DNA of 64,000 nt from Pseudomonas gingeri (GCF_013386115.1 NZ_JACAOR010000011.1:1-64000); one strand, 5' to 3'. Shown: positions 40,667-50,613, numbered from the stretch's first letter. Made by a program: numbers and translations. The notes: generated by a model not told the origin, from the sequence alone.

Positions 40667-43600
40667 ATGTCAGCGATTGTCAGTCTTGCACCGTCCGACC
40701 TGGACGAGCACAGCGATAACGAAGAGGTGATCAGGGCCAACGCACCCCCTTGGCTGTTGGCGGCCCGCGCCGAGGATATCGCGCAATTGCGCGAGTACAT
40801 GCGCAGGAGCCAGTTCTTCAAGGAAGAGATTTCTACCTGGCTCAAGGACCTGAAATCCGTCCGGGATTTTTCCGAACCCTTGCTGGAGGCGGCCCTGCGC
40901 GAGCGCTTCGGGCCGGGCCTGGATCTTCACCAGGATCAACTGGCCATCGCCGATCGCTGGCCGCCGCTGCCGCCGCCGATCGGTCCGGGCTACAGCCTGC
41001 CGATGACCTATTCCAGCAGTAGCCTGCTGGAGGCCGCGCTGCAGAATTTCGGGCCGGATGAGGAGCTGCCGCCGCAATCGCATATCCAGCTCGGCCCCGG
41101 GGCGAATCCGCGGCCGAAGATCGCCGTCCCTTCATTTATCGATCTGGTCCGCCGCCTGGATCTGGGCAAGTTGTACCAGCAGCATCTGTGCGAGGTCTTT
41201 CATCTGCCGAAGAACGCGGGGCAGCAACCCGATAACGATGAGTTCCGGATCGAGTTCGCCATCGGCCAACAGAAAAAGGCCGATATGCTGGTCGATGCCT
41301 GTATCGCCTACCTGAAGAAAGACATCGACGCTCTGGCTCACCAGCAGGTCTGCCGGTTGATCGAGTTGAATGTTGCCGTGGCCGCGGATGGCTCCAGGAT
41401 GATCGCCAATGAGTTGAGGTTGCTGGGCGTCACCTTGTCCGGCATCTGCCTGTTCACCCGGGTGGATATGCCTCGGATCGAGCCCGGCGGCATGGAGAAG
41501 CGGGTCCTGGTGCATATTCCCAATGACCCGCTCAGCCCCTTCAAGCTCTATGCCTCGCTTGAGGACTTCGAGGCGGAACTGCGCCGTCGTCTCTGGCAAC
41601 CCGCCTATGAACGGTTTTTCTGCGGCTTTGTCAGCCAGCGCGAGCTGCCGGCCTTTCTCTCGACATTGCGCAGGCGCCTGACCATCGGGAGCGGGCGTGC
41701 CATCGACCAGGGCACGACTTCCCTGAATACCCGGGCCGACCTGCAGTTGAAAGCGCAACCCTTGGGTCGCGAGCTGTTTTTCTCCCTCTACCAGCAACAG
41801 ATCCTGCGCCTGCAGGCGGATGCGCGGACCGTGGCGGTGCCGACCGAGGATGTCGATCAGGATGCCCGTACCGCCAGAAACCAGTCCCTGCTGGGACTGG
41901 GGATGACGCTGCTGAACCTGGCCGCGTTCGCCAATCCCTGGCTGGGCTTGCTGATGATGGGGGTGGCGGTCGGGCAACTGCTGGCCGAAACCTATGAAGG
42001 GTATGAGGACTGGCGGCGCGGTGAGCGTGACGAGGCCATTTCGCACATGATGTCGGTGGCCGAGGACATTGCCACCATGGTTGCCCTGGGCACCGCCGTG
42101 CACTGGGGCGGCAAGGCGGTCAAGGGCCTGCTGCGGCGCTACTCGGATTTCTTCGACGACCTGATACCCGTCAAGTCGGGCGACGGGCGTTATCGCCTGT
42201 GGCAGCCCGACCTGCGTGCCTACCGTCATGAGGCACCCTGGCTGGCGACACGGGTGCCGGATGAGCAGGGTTTCCATGGCGACAGGGGCGAAGCCGGTGA
42301 AGGCCATCGTTACCTGGAAATCGCCGGCGAGCCTTACCGCGCCTATCACGATGAGGACGCCGGAGCCTGGCGCCTGCGTCATCCCGCTCGTGAATCGGCC
42401 TATTCGCCGTTGCTGGAGCACAACGGCGGCGGCGCCTGGCGCCTGGCCCACGAGTGGCCCTGGCGCTGGCATGACCCGGTCTATCTGTTTCGTCGCCTTG
42501 GCCCGGCGCTGCGTTGGCTGAGCGATGAAGATATCGAGCAGATCCTGGCGATTCACCAGTTGGACGAATCACAGTTGCGTCGGCTCCATATGAACCTCTC
42601 GGCAATCCCGGCATCCTTGCTCGATTCGATCCAGCGCTTCAGGCTGGACCACGAATTGAGTTGGCTGATCACCCCCGCCGAGGCTCCGGCATCGGCCGCC
42701 GCGCGCCTGCTCGAACTGCAGTTGCAGGTGCTGCCCAGCCTCAAGGGCTGGCCTGAGAACCACACCCTCATGTTGCTGGATGGATTGCGTCGACCGCTGC
42801 GCGAGTATGGCGCGGACCTGACGGCCAAGCCGACAACGATGGTGTTATCGGCCAGGGAAATCGAGGCCGAGGGGCTGACGGTGGTCCTGCGCAACCTGGC
42901 TCAGGAGCAACGGCGTGCATTGCTCGGGCCTGGCGTGCCGCCCGGTGACGAGGCCAGCCTGCTGGCCCCGATCCTGGGCGCGCATGTGCGTGATCATCGG
43001 GCGGCGGTGTTCCGGCGCCTCTACAAGCTCCATTACCTCAATGGCAAGGATTTGCCCTTGCGCCTGAAGCAACGTTTTCCCGACCTGCCGGACGGTGTCC
43101 TGCGGGAAATCCTCGCGCAGACCGACGATGTCGCGAGGGAGCACCTGGCCAGCGGCCAGAGTCCGCAGCTACGACTGATCGAGGCGGCGAGCGACAGCCT
43201 GCGCGAGGTACGTCTCAACCAGGCGCTGGACGCCGGCTTCCTGCAAGGGACGAGCAATCTGGACACGGCGCGACTGCAGGTGCCGATGATCGGCATGTTG
43301 GAGGGCTGGCCGGGGGATCTGCGACTGGAAGTTCGCCAGGGCAGGTCCGACGGCCCCTTGCTGATCGAAATGGGCAAGGTCGACCTGCCCAGGCGCCGGG
43401 TCCTGGTCAGGAGCCTCGACGGGTATCGGGCATTCGATGGCGAAGGCCTGACCCTGGGGCCGCAGACCAGGGGGCCACATGCCCTGAGCGGGGCGTTGTT
43501 GAGCGCCCTGACCTTGAGCGAGCGGGGAGCCATGGGTCTCAAGCTGGACGAGGCGGGCACATTGCACAAACTGCTGATGTCCAAGGTCCTGGAGCGTCCG

Positions 43601-45541
43601 CGACCGGTGCTGGAAGAAACGCTCGGCTTTGCCCCGCGAAGACCGGACCAGCGCTTGCCGGCATGGCGCGAGGGCGAGGGCAGGGGTTGCCTGCGCGTCA
43701 GGCGCGGCGGCGTGCAGGGCTCGCAGCGCGTGTTGCGGCGAGTGACCCGTTTGTACCCCGATCTGTGCGAACCGGAAGCGCGCAATTTCCTGTTGTCCCT
43801 GGGCGAGGACCCGATCGACGCCCGGCGCAGGTTGCGGGCATTGGAGGAAGAATCCGCCCTGCTGCGTTCGACGCTGCGCACCTGGCGTGGAGCATCGCCC
43901 TGGATGTACGGGCAGCACCTCTGGCTGGGCGGACTGGCCGAAAGCCGCCAGCAGGCCGCGCAAATCATCAAGCGCTGCTGGCGTCGGCAAACCCCGCGGA
44001 CCTATGACGAGAATGGCGTGGCCATCGGTCATAGCCTGAGCCTGGCGGGCCTGCGCGTCGCCACCTTGCCGGCTCTGCCCAGAGGCGTCAGCTTCGAGCA
44101 CGTCACCGAACTGTCCTTGCAGAACATGCGACTGAAGAGCATTCCCCCAGGCTTTCTCGAGCGGTTTACCAAGCTGCGCAAACTGGAGCTGAACAACAAT
44201 CAGCTGGAGTTCCTGCCGAGCGCGATTGCCGACATGACCGAGCTGCGGGTGCTGAACCTGCAGGACAACCGGATCGCGCTGACCCGCCACTCGGTCCGCG
44301 TGCTGTCGCACCTGCGGCATCTCGAGGTGCTGAACATGAACGGCAACTTCGACATCGGCCTGCTGGACGTCAGCCAGATGCCGCACCTGCGCCGCCTGTT
44401 CGTGCGTGGAACGGGTATCGACCACCTGCCGTCGGGGCTGCTGACGCGCACGTCGCTCTCCGAGGCGGATCTGCGCGGCAACCAGATCCAGGCCTTGCCC
44501 AGCGAACTCTACCTGGCGCCTTCACCGATCACCCGGCGCATCATCCTGCGCAACAACCCCCTGGAGTCTGCCGCCCAGAGCACTTTGGCCGATTACCGGT
44601 TGCGTACCGGCGTCACCTTTGGCATCCCGGAGACAGAACTGCCACTGGACGAATACGCCGCGCGCCAGCGCTGGCTGTCCGGCATCGAGGGTGAACGACG
44701 GACTGCCTTGCAGGAGTTGTGGCAAGAGCTACGACTGGAAGAGGGGGCCGAAGAGTTTTTCGTATTGTTGGGCCGACTGGGAGGGAGCGCGGAATACATG
44801 AAGACCCGCACGGACCTGACACGACGGGTCTGGAAGGTGCTCGAGGCCGCGGCCCGGGACAGCCAGTTGCGCAGCGAACTGTTCGACCTCGCGGCCAACC
44901 CCATGACCTGCGTTGACAGCGCGGCGAAGAATTTCAGCGACCTGGAAGTTCGGGTGCTGTTGAACCGGGCGCGGAGCCTGGCGAGTGGCAGCGATGATCC
45001 GACCGAGTTGCTCAGGCTGGCGCGTGGCCTGTTTCGCCTGGAGCAGATCGATGCCATTGCCCGCGAGCATGTGCGCGACCTGGTCGATCGTCCCGAAGTG
45101 CCATCGTCCGAGTCGGTCGACGAGATCGAGGTGAACCTGGCGTACCGGGTCGGGCTGGGACGTTCGCTGTATTTGCCCGGACAGCCACGGGAAATACTCT
45201 TCAGGAAGATTGCCAATGTCACCGAAGAACAGATCCTTGCAGCGCGCAATCGGATCCGACAGGCCGAGATAAAACCGGAGATGAAAACCTTTATCGCTTC
45301 GCGCGACTTCTGGATCGACTTCCTGAGGAAGAAATACCCGCGTGATTTCTCACGGTTCAACAGGCCGTTTCATGAACAGGAGGAACTGCTGTTGCAGCAT
45401 TCGCCGGAGATGCTCAGTGACAGTTACTCCCGGCGCCTGTCGGCGTTGATGGAAACCCGCATGGCCGAGGAACGGGTGTTTCTCGAGGGGCTGACCCAGC
45501 ACGAGCTGAACCAGCAGCCCGCGCCGTTGCCGGGTGACTGA
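40667..45541 (+). CDS. Giant DUF6543-LRR-NEL E3 ubiquitin ligase-like toxin/effector
   Basis: 1624 residues from the ATG at 40667, with AAGGA 8 nt upstream and 16 bp after the previous stop. N-terminal DUF6543/dermonecrotic-toxin-like region (about 100-700; VLVHIPNDPLSPFKLYASLEDF). A hydrophobic hairpin lies at about 406-438 (LLGLGMTLLNLAAFANPWLG) and a second apolar stretch at 458-490. Leucine-rich repeats cover about 1143-1285 (LRKLELNNNQLEFLPSAI, LRVLNLQDNRIALT). The NEL domain runs from about 1320 to the end, with catalytic-type motif C1415-V-D1417 (MTCVDSAAKNFSDLEVRVLL) and 209 residues after the Cys, a full-length NEL. NEL enzymes (IpaH, SspH) ubiquitinate host proteins. No secretion signal or type III genes are nearby; the delivery route and targets are unknown. 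Confidence 0.87.
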   Translation: MSAIVSLAPSDLDEHSDNEEVIRANAPPWLLAARAEDIAQLREYMRRSQFFKEEISTWLKDLKSVRDFSEPLLEAALRERFGPGLDLHQDQLAIADRWPPLPPPIGPGYSLPMTYSSSSLLEAALQNFGPDEELPPQSHIQLGPGANPRPKIAVPSFIDLVRRLDLGKLYQQHLCEVFHLPKNAGQQPDNDEFRIEFAIGQQKKADMLVDACIAYLKKDIDALAHQQVCRLIELNVAVAADGSRMIANELRLLGVTLSGICLFTRVDMPRIEPGGMEKRVLVHIPNDPLSPFKLYASLEDFEAELRRRLWQPAYERFFCGFVSQRELPAFLSTLRRRLTIGSGRAIDQGTTSLNTRADLQLKAQPLGRELFFSLYQQQILRLQADARTVAVPTEDVDQDARTARNQSLLGLGMTLLNLAAFANPWLGLLMMGVAVGQLLAETYEGYEDWRRGERDEAISHMMSVAEDIATMVALGTAVHWGGKAVKGLLRRYSDFFDDLIPVKSGDGRYRLWQPDLRAYRHEAPWLATRVPDEQGFHGDRGEAGEGHRYLEIAGEPYRAYHDEDAGAWRLRHPARESAYSPLLEHNGGGAWRLAHEWPWRWHDPVYLFRRLGPALRWLSDEDIEQILAIHQLDESQLRRLHMNLSAIPASLLDSIQRFRLDHELSWLITPAEAPASAAARLLELQLQVLPSLKGWPENHTLMLLDGLRRPLREYGADLTAKPTTMVLSAREIEAEGLTVVLRNLAQEQRRALLGPGVPPGDEASLLAPILGAHVRDHRAAVFRRLYKLHYLNGKDLPLRLKQRFPDLPDGVLREILAQTDDVAREHLASGQSPQLRLIEAASDSLREVRLNQALDAGFLQGTSNLDTARLQVPMIGMLEGWPGDLRLEVRQGRSDGPLLIEMGKVDLPRRRVLVRSLDGYRAFDGEGLTLGPQTRGPHALSGALLSALTLSERGAMGLKLDEAGTLHKLLMSKVLERPRPVLEETLGFAPRRPDQRLPAWREGEGRGCLRVRRGGVQGSQRVLRRVTRLYPDLCEPEARNFLLSLGEDPIDARRRLRALEEESALLRSTLRTWRGASPWMYGQHLWLGGLAESRQQAAQIIKRCWRRQTPRTYDENGVAIGHSLSLAGLRVATLPALPRGVSFEHVTELSLQNMRLKSIPPGFLERFTKLRKLELNNNQLEFLPSAIADMTELRVLNLQDNRIALTRHSVRVLSHLRHLEVLNMNGNFDIGLLDVSQMPHLRRLFVRGTGIDHLPSGLLTRTSLSEADLRGNQIQALPSELYLAPSPITRRIILRNNPLESAAQSTLADYRLRTGVTFGIPETELPLDEYAARQRWLSGIEGERRTALQELWQELRLEEGAEEFFVLLGRLGGSAEYMKTRTDLTRRVWKVLEAAARDSQLRSELFDLAANPMTCVDSAAKNFSDLEVRVLLNRARSLASGSDDPTELLRLARGLFRLEQIDAIAREHVRDLVDRPEVPSSESVDEIEVNLAYRVGLGRSLYLPGQPREILFRKIANVTEEQILAARNRIRQAEIKPEMKTFIASRDFWIDFLRKKYPRDFSRFNRPFHEQEELLLQHSPEMLSDSYSRRLSALMETRMAEERVFLEGLTQHELNQQPAPLPGD

Positions 45542-45542
45542 T

Positions 45543-47543
45543 TCAGGCGTCGGCCTTGCGCGGGGGCTGGCCGCGGACCAGCGCCCGCCAGGCGAAGCGG
45601 TTCGGATGGCAGGCCTCGGCGACGCTGCGGGGCAGTGGCAGCGGTTCGTTCTCCAGCCAGGCGGCCAGCAACTCGCCCGACAGCGGTGCGGTGATCAGGC
45701 CACGGGAACCATGGCCGCTGTTGATGTACAGCCCTTCGAGCCAGGGGCAGGGCACTTGTGGTATCTGCCGCGCATCCTTGGCCAGGATGCCGTAGGCCTC
45801 GGCGAACGCTGCCGGGTCGGCCAGCGGACCGACGATGGGCAGATAGTCGGCGCTGGTGCAGCGAAAGGCGGCACGCCCTTGCAACTGCTCCGGGTCCTGT
45901 CCGACGGCGTTCAGGCGTGTCGCCAGATCGGCGGAGATGTCCTGCAACAGCGCCAGGTTGCCGATGTGCTCCGCCGTGGTCGGGGCCAGGTCCGCGTTCT
46001 TGAAATCGAAGCTGGCACCGAGGGTGTGTTCGCCGAGGCGTGCCGGCGCGACATAGCCTTCGGCGCAGACCACCGTGCTCAGGGCGGCACTGTCGGCGGT
46101 CTGGGCCAGGCGGGTGATCTGTCCGCGAATGCGCTTGAGCGGCAAGGCCGCGGCGGCGGCGAAACGCTTCACTTCGGCGGCCCCGGCGAGGACCAGCACC
46201 GGGGCGCTGGCCAGCAGGGTATCGGCGTCCCAGGCCTGCCACTGGCCGTCGACCTTGCGCAGTTCGACGGCATTGCTGTGGGGACAGACCTCGATGTTCG
46301 GCTGTGCGGCCTGCCAATCACACAGGGCCGGCGGGTGGACCCAGCCGCCCTCGGGGAAGAACAGCCCGCCGTGTTCAAGCGTCACGCCGGCCCGGGCTTC
46401 GGCCTGCTCGCGATCCAGCACCTGCAGCAACTCGGTGCTGAAGGCGGCGGCCAATTGCGCCTGGCGCTCGGCTTCCTTCTCGTCGAAGGCCAGTTGCAGC
46501 ACGCCGCAGCCGTCCCAGTCGACGCCTCTGTGCAACTGTTCAAGCAGGCGCCGGGTGTGCCCGAAGCCACTGAGAATAAGCTGCGACAGCGCGGTGCCAT
46601 GGGCCGACAGCTTGAGGTACAGCACACCCTGGGGGTTGCCCGAGGCTTCCCGGGCCAGGGCCTCGTGGCGTTCCAGCAGGCAGACCTGCCAGCCACGGGC
46701 AGCCAGGCTCGCGGCGCTGGCACAACCGGCCAGGCCGCCGCCGATCACCAGGGCCCGGCGTTCGCCGATCCGGGGGGCGGGGCGGGCAAACCAGGGTTTG
46801 GCCGGCAGCGGCGCCGGCACCTCCGGCGGCCAGCCGACGAACTCGCCCCGCAGGATTTCCCATTTGTGGCCGATGCCCGGCGTGCGCTTCATCTTGAAAC
46901 CGGCCGCGTTCAGCGAGCGGCGGACCCAGCCGGTGCTGGTAAAGGTGCTGATGGTCGAGCCGGGGGCTGCCAGGCGCGCCAGTTCGGCGAACAGCCCGGG
47001 GGTCCACATCTCGGGGTTTTTCGCCGGGGCGAAACCGTCGAGGAACCAGGCATCGACCTGGGCATCCAGTTGCGGCAGTTGCTCCAGCACATCGCCGATC
47101 AGCAGGGTCAGGGTGACCCGTCCGTTATCCAGCAGCAGGCGCTGGAAGCCCGGGTGGATCGCCACGTATTGCTTGAGCAGCGGGGTGGCAAACGCCGCCA
47201 GTTCGGGCCAGAGGGCCAGGGCCCGTTGCAGGTCGGCATGGCTCAGCGGGTACTTCTCGACGCTGACGAAATGCAGGCGCGCACCGGGCACCGCGCATTG
47301 TTCGAAGAGTTGCCAGGCGCAGAGAAAATTCAGTCCGGTACCGAACCCCGTCTCGCCGATCACCAGCCGCCCGTTCGGCTCCAGGGCTTCGAAGCGTTCC
47401 TTCAGGCGATTCTGTTCGATAAAGACATAGCGGGTTTCTTCCAGGCCCGAGGCATCGGAAAAATACACATCGTCGAACACCCGGGAGTGGGGCAATCCCT
47501 GGTCGTCCCAGTCGATCTGGGCGTGGGGCGGTACGCGGCTCAT
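45543..47543 (-). CDS. mnmC: Bifunctional tRNA U34 modification enzyme MnmC
   Basis: 666 residues from the ATG at 47543 (MSRVPPHAQIDWDDQGLPHS). N-terminal MnmD methyltransferase, about 1-240: VIGETGFGTGLNFLCAWQLF (SAM motif) and DAWFLDGFAPAKNPEMW. C-terminal FAD oxidoreductase, about 260-660: ALVIGGGLAGCASAASLAARGW (GxGxxG), HGSRGLITAPLSGELLAA. It converts cmnm5s2U34 to nm5s2U34 (oxidase) and then to mnm5s2U34 (methylase) in wobble position of several tRNAs. Its stop lies 1 bp from the stop of the LRR-NEL gene, with no terminator between them. Confidence 0.95.
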   Translation of the reverse strand: MSRVPPHAQIDWDDQGLPHSRVFDDVYFSDASGLEETRYVFIEQNRLKERFEALEPNGRLVIGETGFGTGLNFLCAWQLFEQCAVPGARLHFVSVEKYPLSHADLQRALALWPELAAFATPLLKQYVAIHPGFQRLLLDNGRVTLTLLIGDVLEQLPQLDAQVDAWFLDGFAPAKNPEMWTPGLFAELARLAAPGSTISTFTSTGWVRRSLNAAGFKMKRTPGIGHKWEILRGEFVGWPPEVPAPLPAKPWFARPAPRIGERRALVIGGGLAGCASAASLAARGWQVCLLERHEALAREASGNPQGVLYLKLSAHGTALSQLILSGFGHTRRLLEQLHRGVDWDGCGVLQLAFDEKEAERQAQLAAAFSTELLQVLDREQAEARAGVTLEHGGLFFPEGGWVHPPALCDWQAAQPNIEVCPHSNAVELRKVDGQWQAWDADTLLASAPVLVLAGAAEVKRFAAAAALPLKRIRGQITRLAQTADSAALSTVVCAEGYVAPARLGEHTLGASFDFKNADLAPTTAEHIGNLALLQDISADLATRLNAVGQDPEQLQGRAAFRCTSADYLPIVGPLADPAAFAEAYGILAKDARQIPQVPCPWLEGLYINSGHGSRGLITAPLSGELLAAWLENEPLPLPRSVAEACHPNRFAWRALVRGQPPRKADA

Positions 47544-47682
47544 GGTGGAACTCGTGAACAAACAGTCGGCCATTCTAGCCGATTGGCCGGCACCGGATTG
47601 ATCCAGGGCAAATGCCAGGGACTTAGCGGCCCACGGTGCGGTCTGATCCGCTAATCTTGCTCAATTCTGGAAGGAGCCCTCC

Positions 47683-49203
47683 ATGTTCGAATCCGCTGAA
47701 ATCGGTCACGCCATCGACAAAGACACCTTCGACGCCGAGGTGCCCGCCCTGCGCGAGGCCCTGCTCGAAGTGCAGTTCGAATTGCAACAGCAGAAGCGTT
47801 TCCCGGTGATCGTCCTGATCAACGGCATCGAAGGGGCCGGCAAGGGCGAAACCGTCAAGTTGCTCAATGAATGGATGGACCCGCGGCTGATCGAGGTCCG
47901 CACCTTCGACCAGCAGACCGATGAAGAACTGGCCCACCCGCCGGCCTGGCGCTACTGGCGGATGTTGCCGGCCAAGGGGCGGATGGGGGTGTTTTTCGGC
48001 AACTGGTACAGCCAGATGCTGCAGGGACGGGTACACGGCCTGTTCAAGGATGCGGTACTCGACCAGGCGATTGCCGGGGCCGAGCGCCTGGAGAAGATGC
48101 TCTGCGACGAAGGCGCGCTGATCTTCAAGTTCTGGTTCCATCTGTCCAAGAAGCAGATGAAGGCCCGGCTCAAGGCCTTGCAGGATGACCCGCTGCACAG
48201 CTGGCGCATCAGCCCGCTGGACTGGCAGCAGTCGGAAACCTACGACACCTTCGTGCATTTCGGCGAGCGGGTGCTGCGCCGGACCAGCCGCGATTATGCC
48301 CCGTGGCATGTGATCGAAGGCGTCGACCCGCACTACCGCAGCCTGACGGTGGGGAAAATCCTCCTCGAGGGCCTGCAGGCGGCGTTGAAGGCTTCCCAGG
48401 TCGAGTCGCGGCCGACCAATAGCGCGCCGCTGCCGGCGGGCGTCGACCAGATGAGCCTGCTCGACAGCCTGGACATGACCCTGAGCCTGGAGAAGGCCGA
48501 CTACGAGGAACAACTGATCACCGAGCAGGCGCGACTGTCGGGCCTGATGCGTGACAAGCGCATGCGCAAGCACGCACTGGTCGCGGTGTTCGAAGGCAAT
48601 GACGCGGCGGGCAAGGGTGGGGCGATCCGCCGCCTGGCCGCGGCCCTCGATCCGCGCCAGTACAGCATCGTGCCGATTGCCGCGCCCAGTGAAGACGAGC
48701 GGGCCCAGCCTTATCTGTGGCGCTTCTGGCGGCAGATCCCGGCGCGGGGCAAGTTCACCGTGTTCGACCGATCCTGGTACGGCCGGGTGCTGGTGGAGCG
48801 GGTGGAGGGCTTCTGTAGCGTCAGCGACTGGTTGCGTGCCTACGGCGAGATCAACGATTTCGAGGAACAGTTGAGCGACGCCGGGGTGATCGTAGTGAAG
48901 TTCTGGCTGGCCATCGACAAGCAGACCCAGCTGGAACGTTTCCAGCAGCGTGAAGAGATTCCGTTCAAGCGCTTCAAGATCACCGAGGACGACTGGCGCA
49001 ACCGCGAGAAATGGGACCTCTACCGCGCGGCGGTGGGCGACATGGTCGACCGCACCAGCACCGAGATCTCGCCCTGGACCCTGGTGGAGGCCAACGACAA
49101 GCGCTGGGCCCGGGTCAAGGTCCTGCGCACGGTCAACCAGGCGATCGAAGAGGCCTTCGCCAAGTCCGACAAACACGACAAGAAGGGCAAGAAGTCGAAA
49201 TAA
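47683..49203 (+). CDS. pap: Polyphosphate:AMP phosphotransferase (class II PPK2)
   Basis: 506 residues made of two tandem PPK2 domains. The first has NGIEGAGKGETVKLLNEWMD and RYWRMLPAKGRMGVFFGNWY; the second EGNDAAGKGGAIRRLAAALD and RFWRQIPARGKFTVFDRSWYGR (Walker A and the FDRSWYGR lid). The two-domain layout is that of Pap, which phosphorylates AMP to ADP with polyphosphate. The C-terminus is Lys-rich (KSDKHDKKGKKSK). ATG at 47683 with GGAAGGAG. Divergent from mnmC (139 bp). Confidence 0.93.
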   Translation: MFESAEIGHAIDKDTFDAEVPALREALLEVQFELQQQKRFPVIVLINGIEGAGKGETVKLLNEWMDPRLIEVRTFDQQTDEELAHPPAWRYWRMLPAKGRMGVFFGNWYSQMLQGRVHGLFKDAVLDQAIAGAERLEKMLCDEGALIFKFWFHLSKKQMKARLKALQDDPLHSWRISPLDWQQSETYDTFVHFGERVLRRTSRDYAPWHVIEGVDPHYRSLTVGKILLEGLQAALKASQVESRPTNSAPLPAGVDQMSLLDSLDMTLSLEKADYEEQLITEQARLSGLMRDKRMRKHALVAVFEGNDAAGKGGAIRRLAAALDPRQYSIVPIAAPSEDERAQPYLWRFWRQIPARGKFTVFDRSWYGRVLVERVEGFCSVSDWLRAYGEINDFEEQLSDAGVIVVKFWLAIDKQTQLERFQQREEIPFKRFKITEDDWRNREKWDLYRAAVGDMVDRTSTEISPWTLVEANDKRWARVKVLRTVNQAIEEAFAKSDKHDKKGKKSK

Positions 49204-49306
49204 GACGATGATGACGCATACGCCCAGTGAATGATTGTCGCAGTCCCGGATTGGGCGAGCTTATGCTCGTGCTCTCCTGGACCGACAATGACAATGAGGT
49301 GTTCCC

Positions 49307-50491
49307 ATGCGTGAAGTGGTGATCGTCGATAGCGTGCGTACTGGCCTGGCCAAGTCGTTCCGCGGCAAGTTCAACCAGACCCGGCCCGACGACATGGCCG
49401 CCCATTGTGTCAACGCCCTGCTGGTGCGCAACGGCATCGATCCGGCCAGCGTCGAGGATTGCATTGTCGGTGCCGGCTCCAACGAAGGCGCCCAGGGCTA
49501 CAACATCGGGCGCAACGTCGCGGTGCTGTCGCAACTGGGCACCGGCACGGCGGGCATGACCCTCAACCGCTTCTGTTCCTCGGGCCTGCAGGCGATTGCC
49601 ATTGCCGCCAACCAGATCGCCTCCGGGTGCAGCGATATCATCGTCGCCGGTGGTGTCGAGTCCATCAGCCTGACGATGAAAAGCGTCAATACCGAGAACC
49701 TGATCAACCCGCTGCTCAAGGAGCAGGTTCCGGGTATCTACTTCCCCATGGGGCAGACGGCGGAGGTGGTCGCCCGGCGTTATGACGTCAGTCGCGAGCA
49801 GCAGGACCTGTATGCCCTGCAAAGCCAGCAGCGCACCGCCGCCGCCCAGGCCGCGGGCCTGTTCGACGATGAAATCGTGCCGATGACGGTAACCTACGCG
49901 GTCGAGGACAAGGCCAGCGGGCAGATCCAGCGCCTGCAAGGCGTGGTCGACCGGGATGATTGCAATCGCCCGGACACCACCCTGGACAGCCTGGCCGGAC
50001 TCAAGCCGGTATTTGCCGAAGATGGTTCGGTGACGGCGGGGAACTCGTCGCAGTTGTCCGATGGCGCGTCGATGACCCTGGTCATGAGCCTGGAGAGGGC
50101 GCTGCAACTGGGGCTGAAACCCAAGGCGTTTTTCCGTGGTTTCACCGTGGCCGGCTGCGAGCCGGACGAGATGGGCATCGGTCCGGTGTTCTCGGTGCCG
50201 AAGCTGCTCAAGGCCAAGGGCTTGACGGTGGCGGACATCGATCTGTGGGAACTCAATGAAGCCTTTGCCTCGCAATGCCTGTACAGCCGCGACCGGCTGG
50301 AGATCGACAATGCCAGGTACAACGTCAACGGCGGTTCGATTTCCATCGGCCATCCGTTCGGCATGACCGGTTCACGCCAGGTCGGGCATCTGGTGCGCGA
50401 GCTGCAACGGCGCAACCTGCGCTACGGCATCGTGACCATGTGCGTGGGTGGCGGGATGGGCGCGACGGGGTTGTTTGAAGCGGTGCGCTGA
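49307..50491 (+). CDS. Acetyl-CoA C-acyltransferase (thiolase)
   Basis: 394 residues, normal thiolase length. Start VVIVDSVRTGLAKSFRGKFNQTRPDDMAA, acyl-enzyme Cys90 in LNRFCSSGLQAIAIAA, NEAFASQC, the His motif GGSISIGHPFGMTGSRQVG and the second Cys in YGIVTMCVGGGMGATGL. It cleaves 3-ketoacyl-CoA or condenses acyl-CoAs. Following pap as in other pseudomonads, it is likely a stand-alone beta-oxidation-type thiolase; no hydratase/dehydrogenase partner is adjacent. ATG at 49307 with GAGGT. Confidence 0.92.
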   Translation: MREVVIVDSVRTGLAKSFRGKFNQTRPDDMAAHCVNALLVRNGIDPASVEDCIVGAGSNEGAQGYNIGRNVAVLSQLGTGTAGMTLNRFCSSGLQAIAIAANQIASGCSDIIVAGGVESISLTMKSVNTENLINPLLKEQVPGIYFPMGQTAEVVARRYDVSREQQDLYALQSQQRTAAAQAAGLFDDEIVPMTVTYAVEDKASGQIQRLQGVVDRDDCNRPDTTLDSLAGLKPVFAEDGSVTAGNSSQLSDGASMTLVMSLERALQLGLKPKAFFRGFTVAGCEPDEMGIGPVFSVPKLLKAKGLTVADIDLWELNEAFASQCLYSRDRLEIDNARYNVNGGSISIGHPFGMTGSRQVGHLVRELQRRNLRYGIVTMCVGGGMGATGLFEAVR

Positions 50492-50500
50492 TAACAAGGT

Positions 50501-50612
50501 GGAGGCTGTCTGGGGGCAGTGCTGTCTTTAGGGAAGTGCTGCCTGGAGGGGAATGCTGTCTGTAGGGGGGCTCTGTCTGGGGGGGAGTACTGTCTGTAGG
50601 GGAGCTCTGTTC
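50501..50612. repeat. Degenerate ~17-bp tandem repeat
   Basis: About six and a half head-to-tail copies of a unit near GTGCTGTCTGTAGGGGA (breaks near 50519, 50536, 50554, 50571, 50587, 50604). It starts 10 bp past the thiolase stop and runs directly into a REPIN. Confidence 0.7.
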
Positions 50613-50613
50613 A

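Noticed and set aside
45534..47654. 706-residue open frame on the plus strand opposite mnmC
   Set aside because: Antisense of a certain gene; low-complexity GQ/GR-rich translation without motifs.
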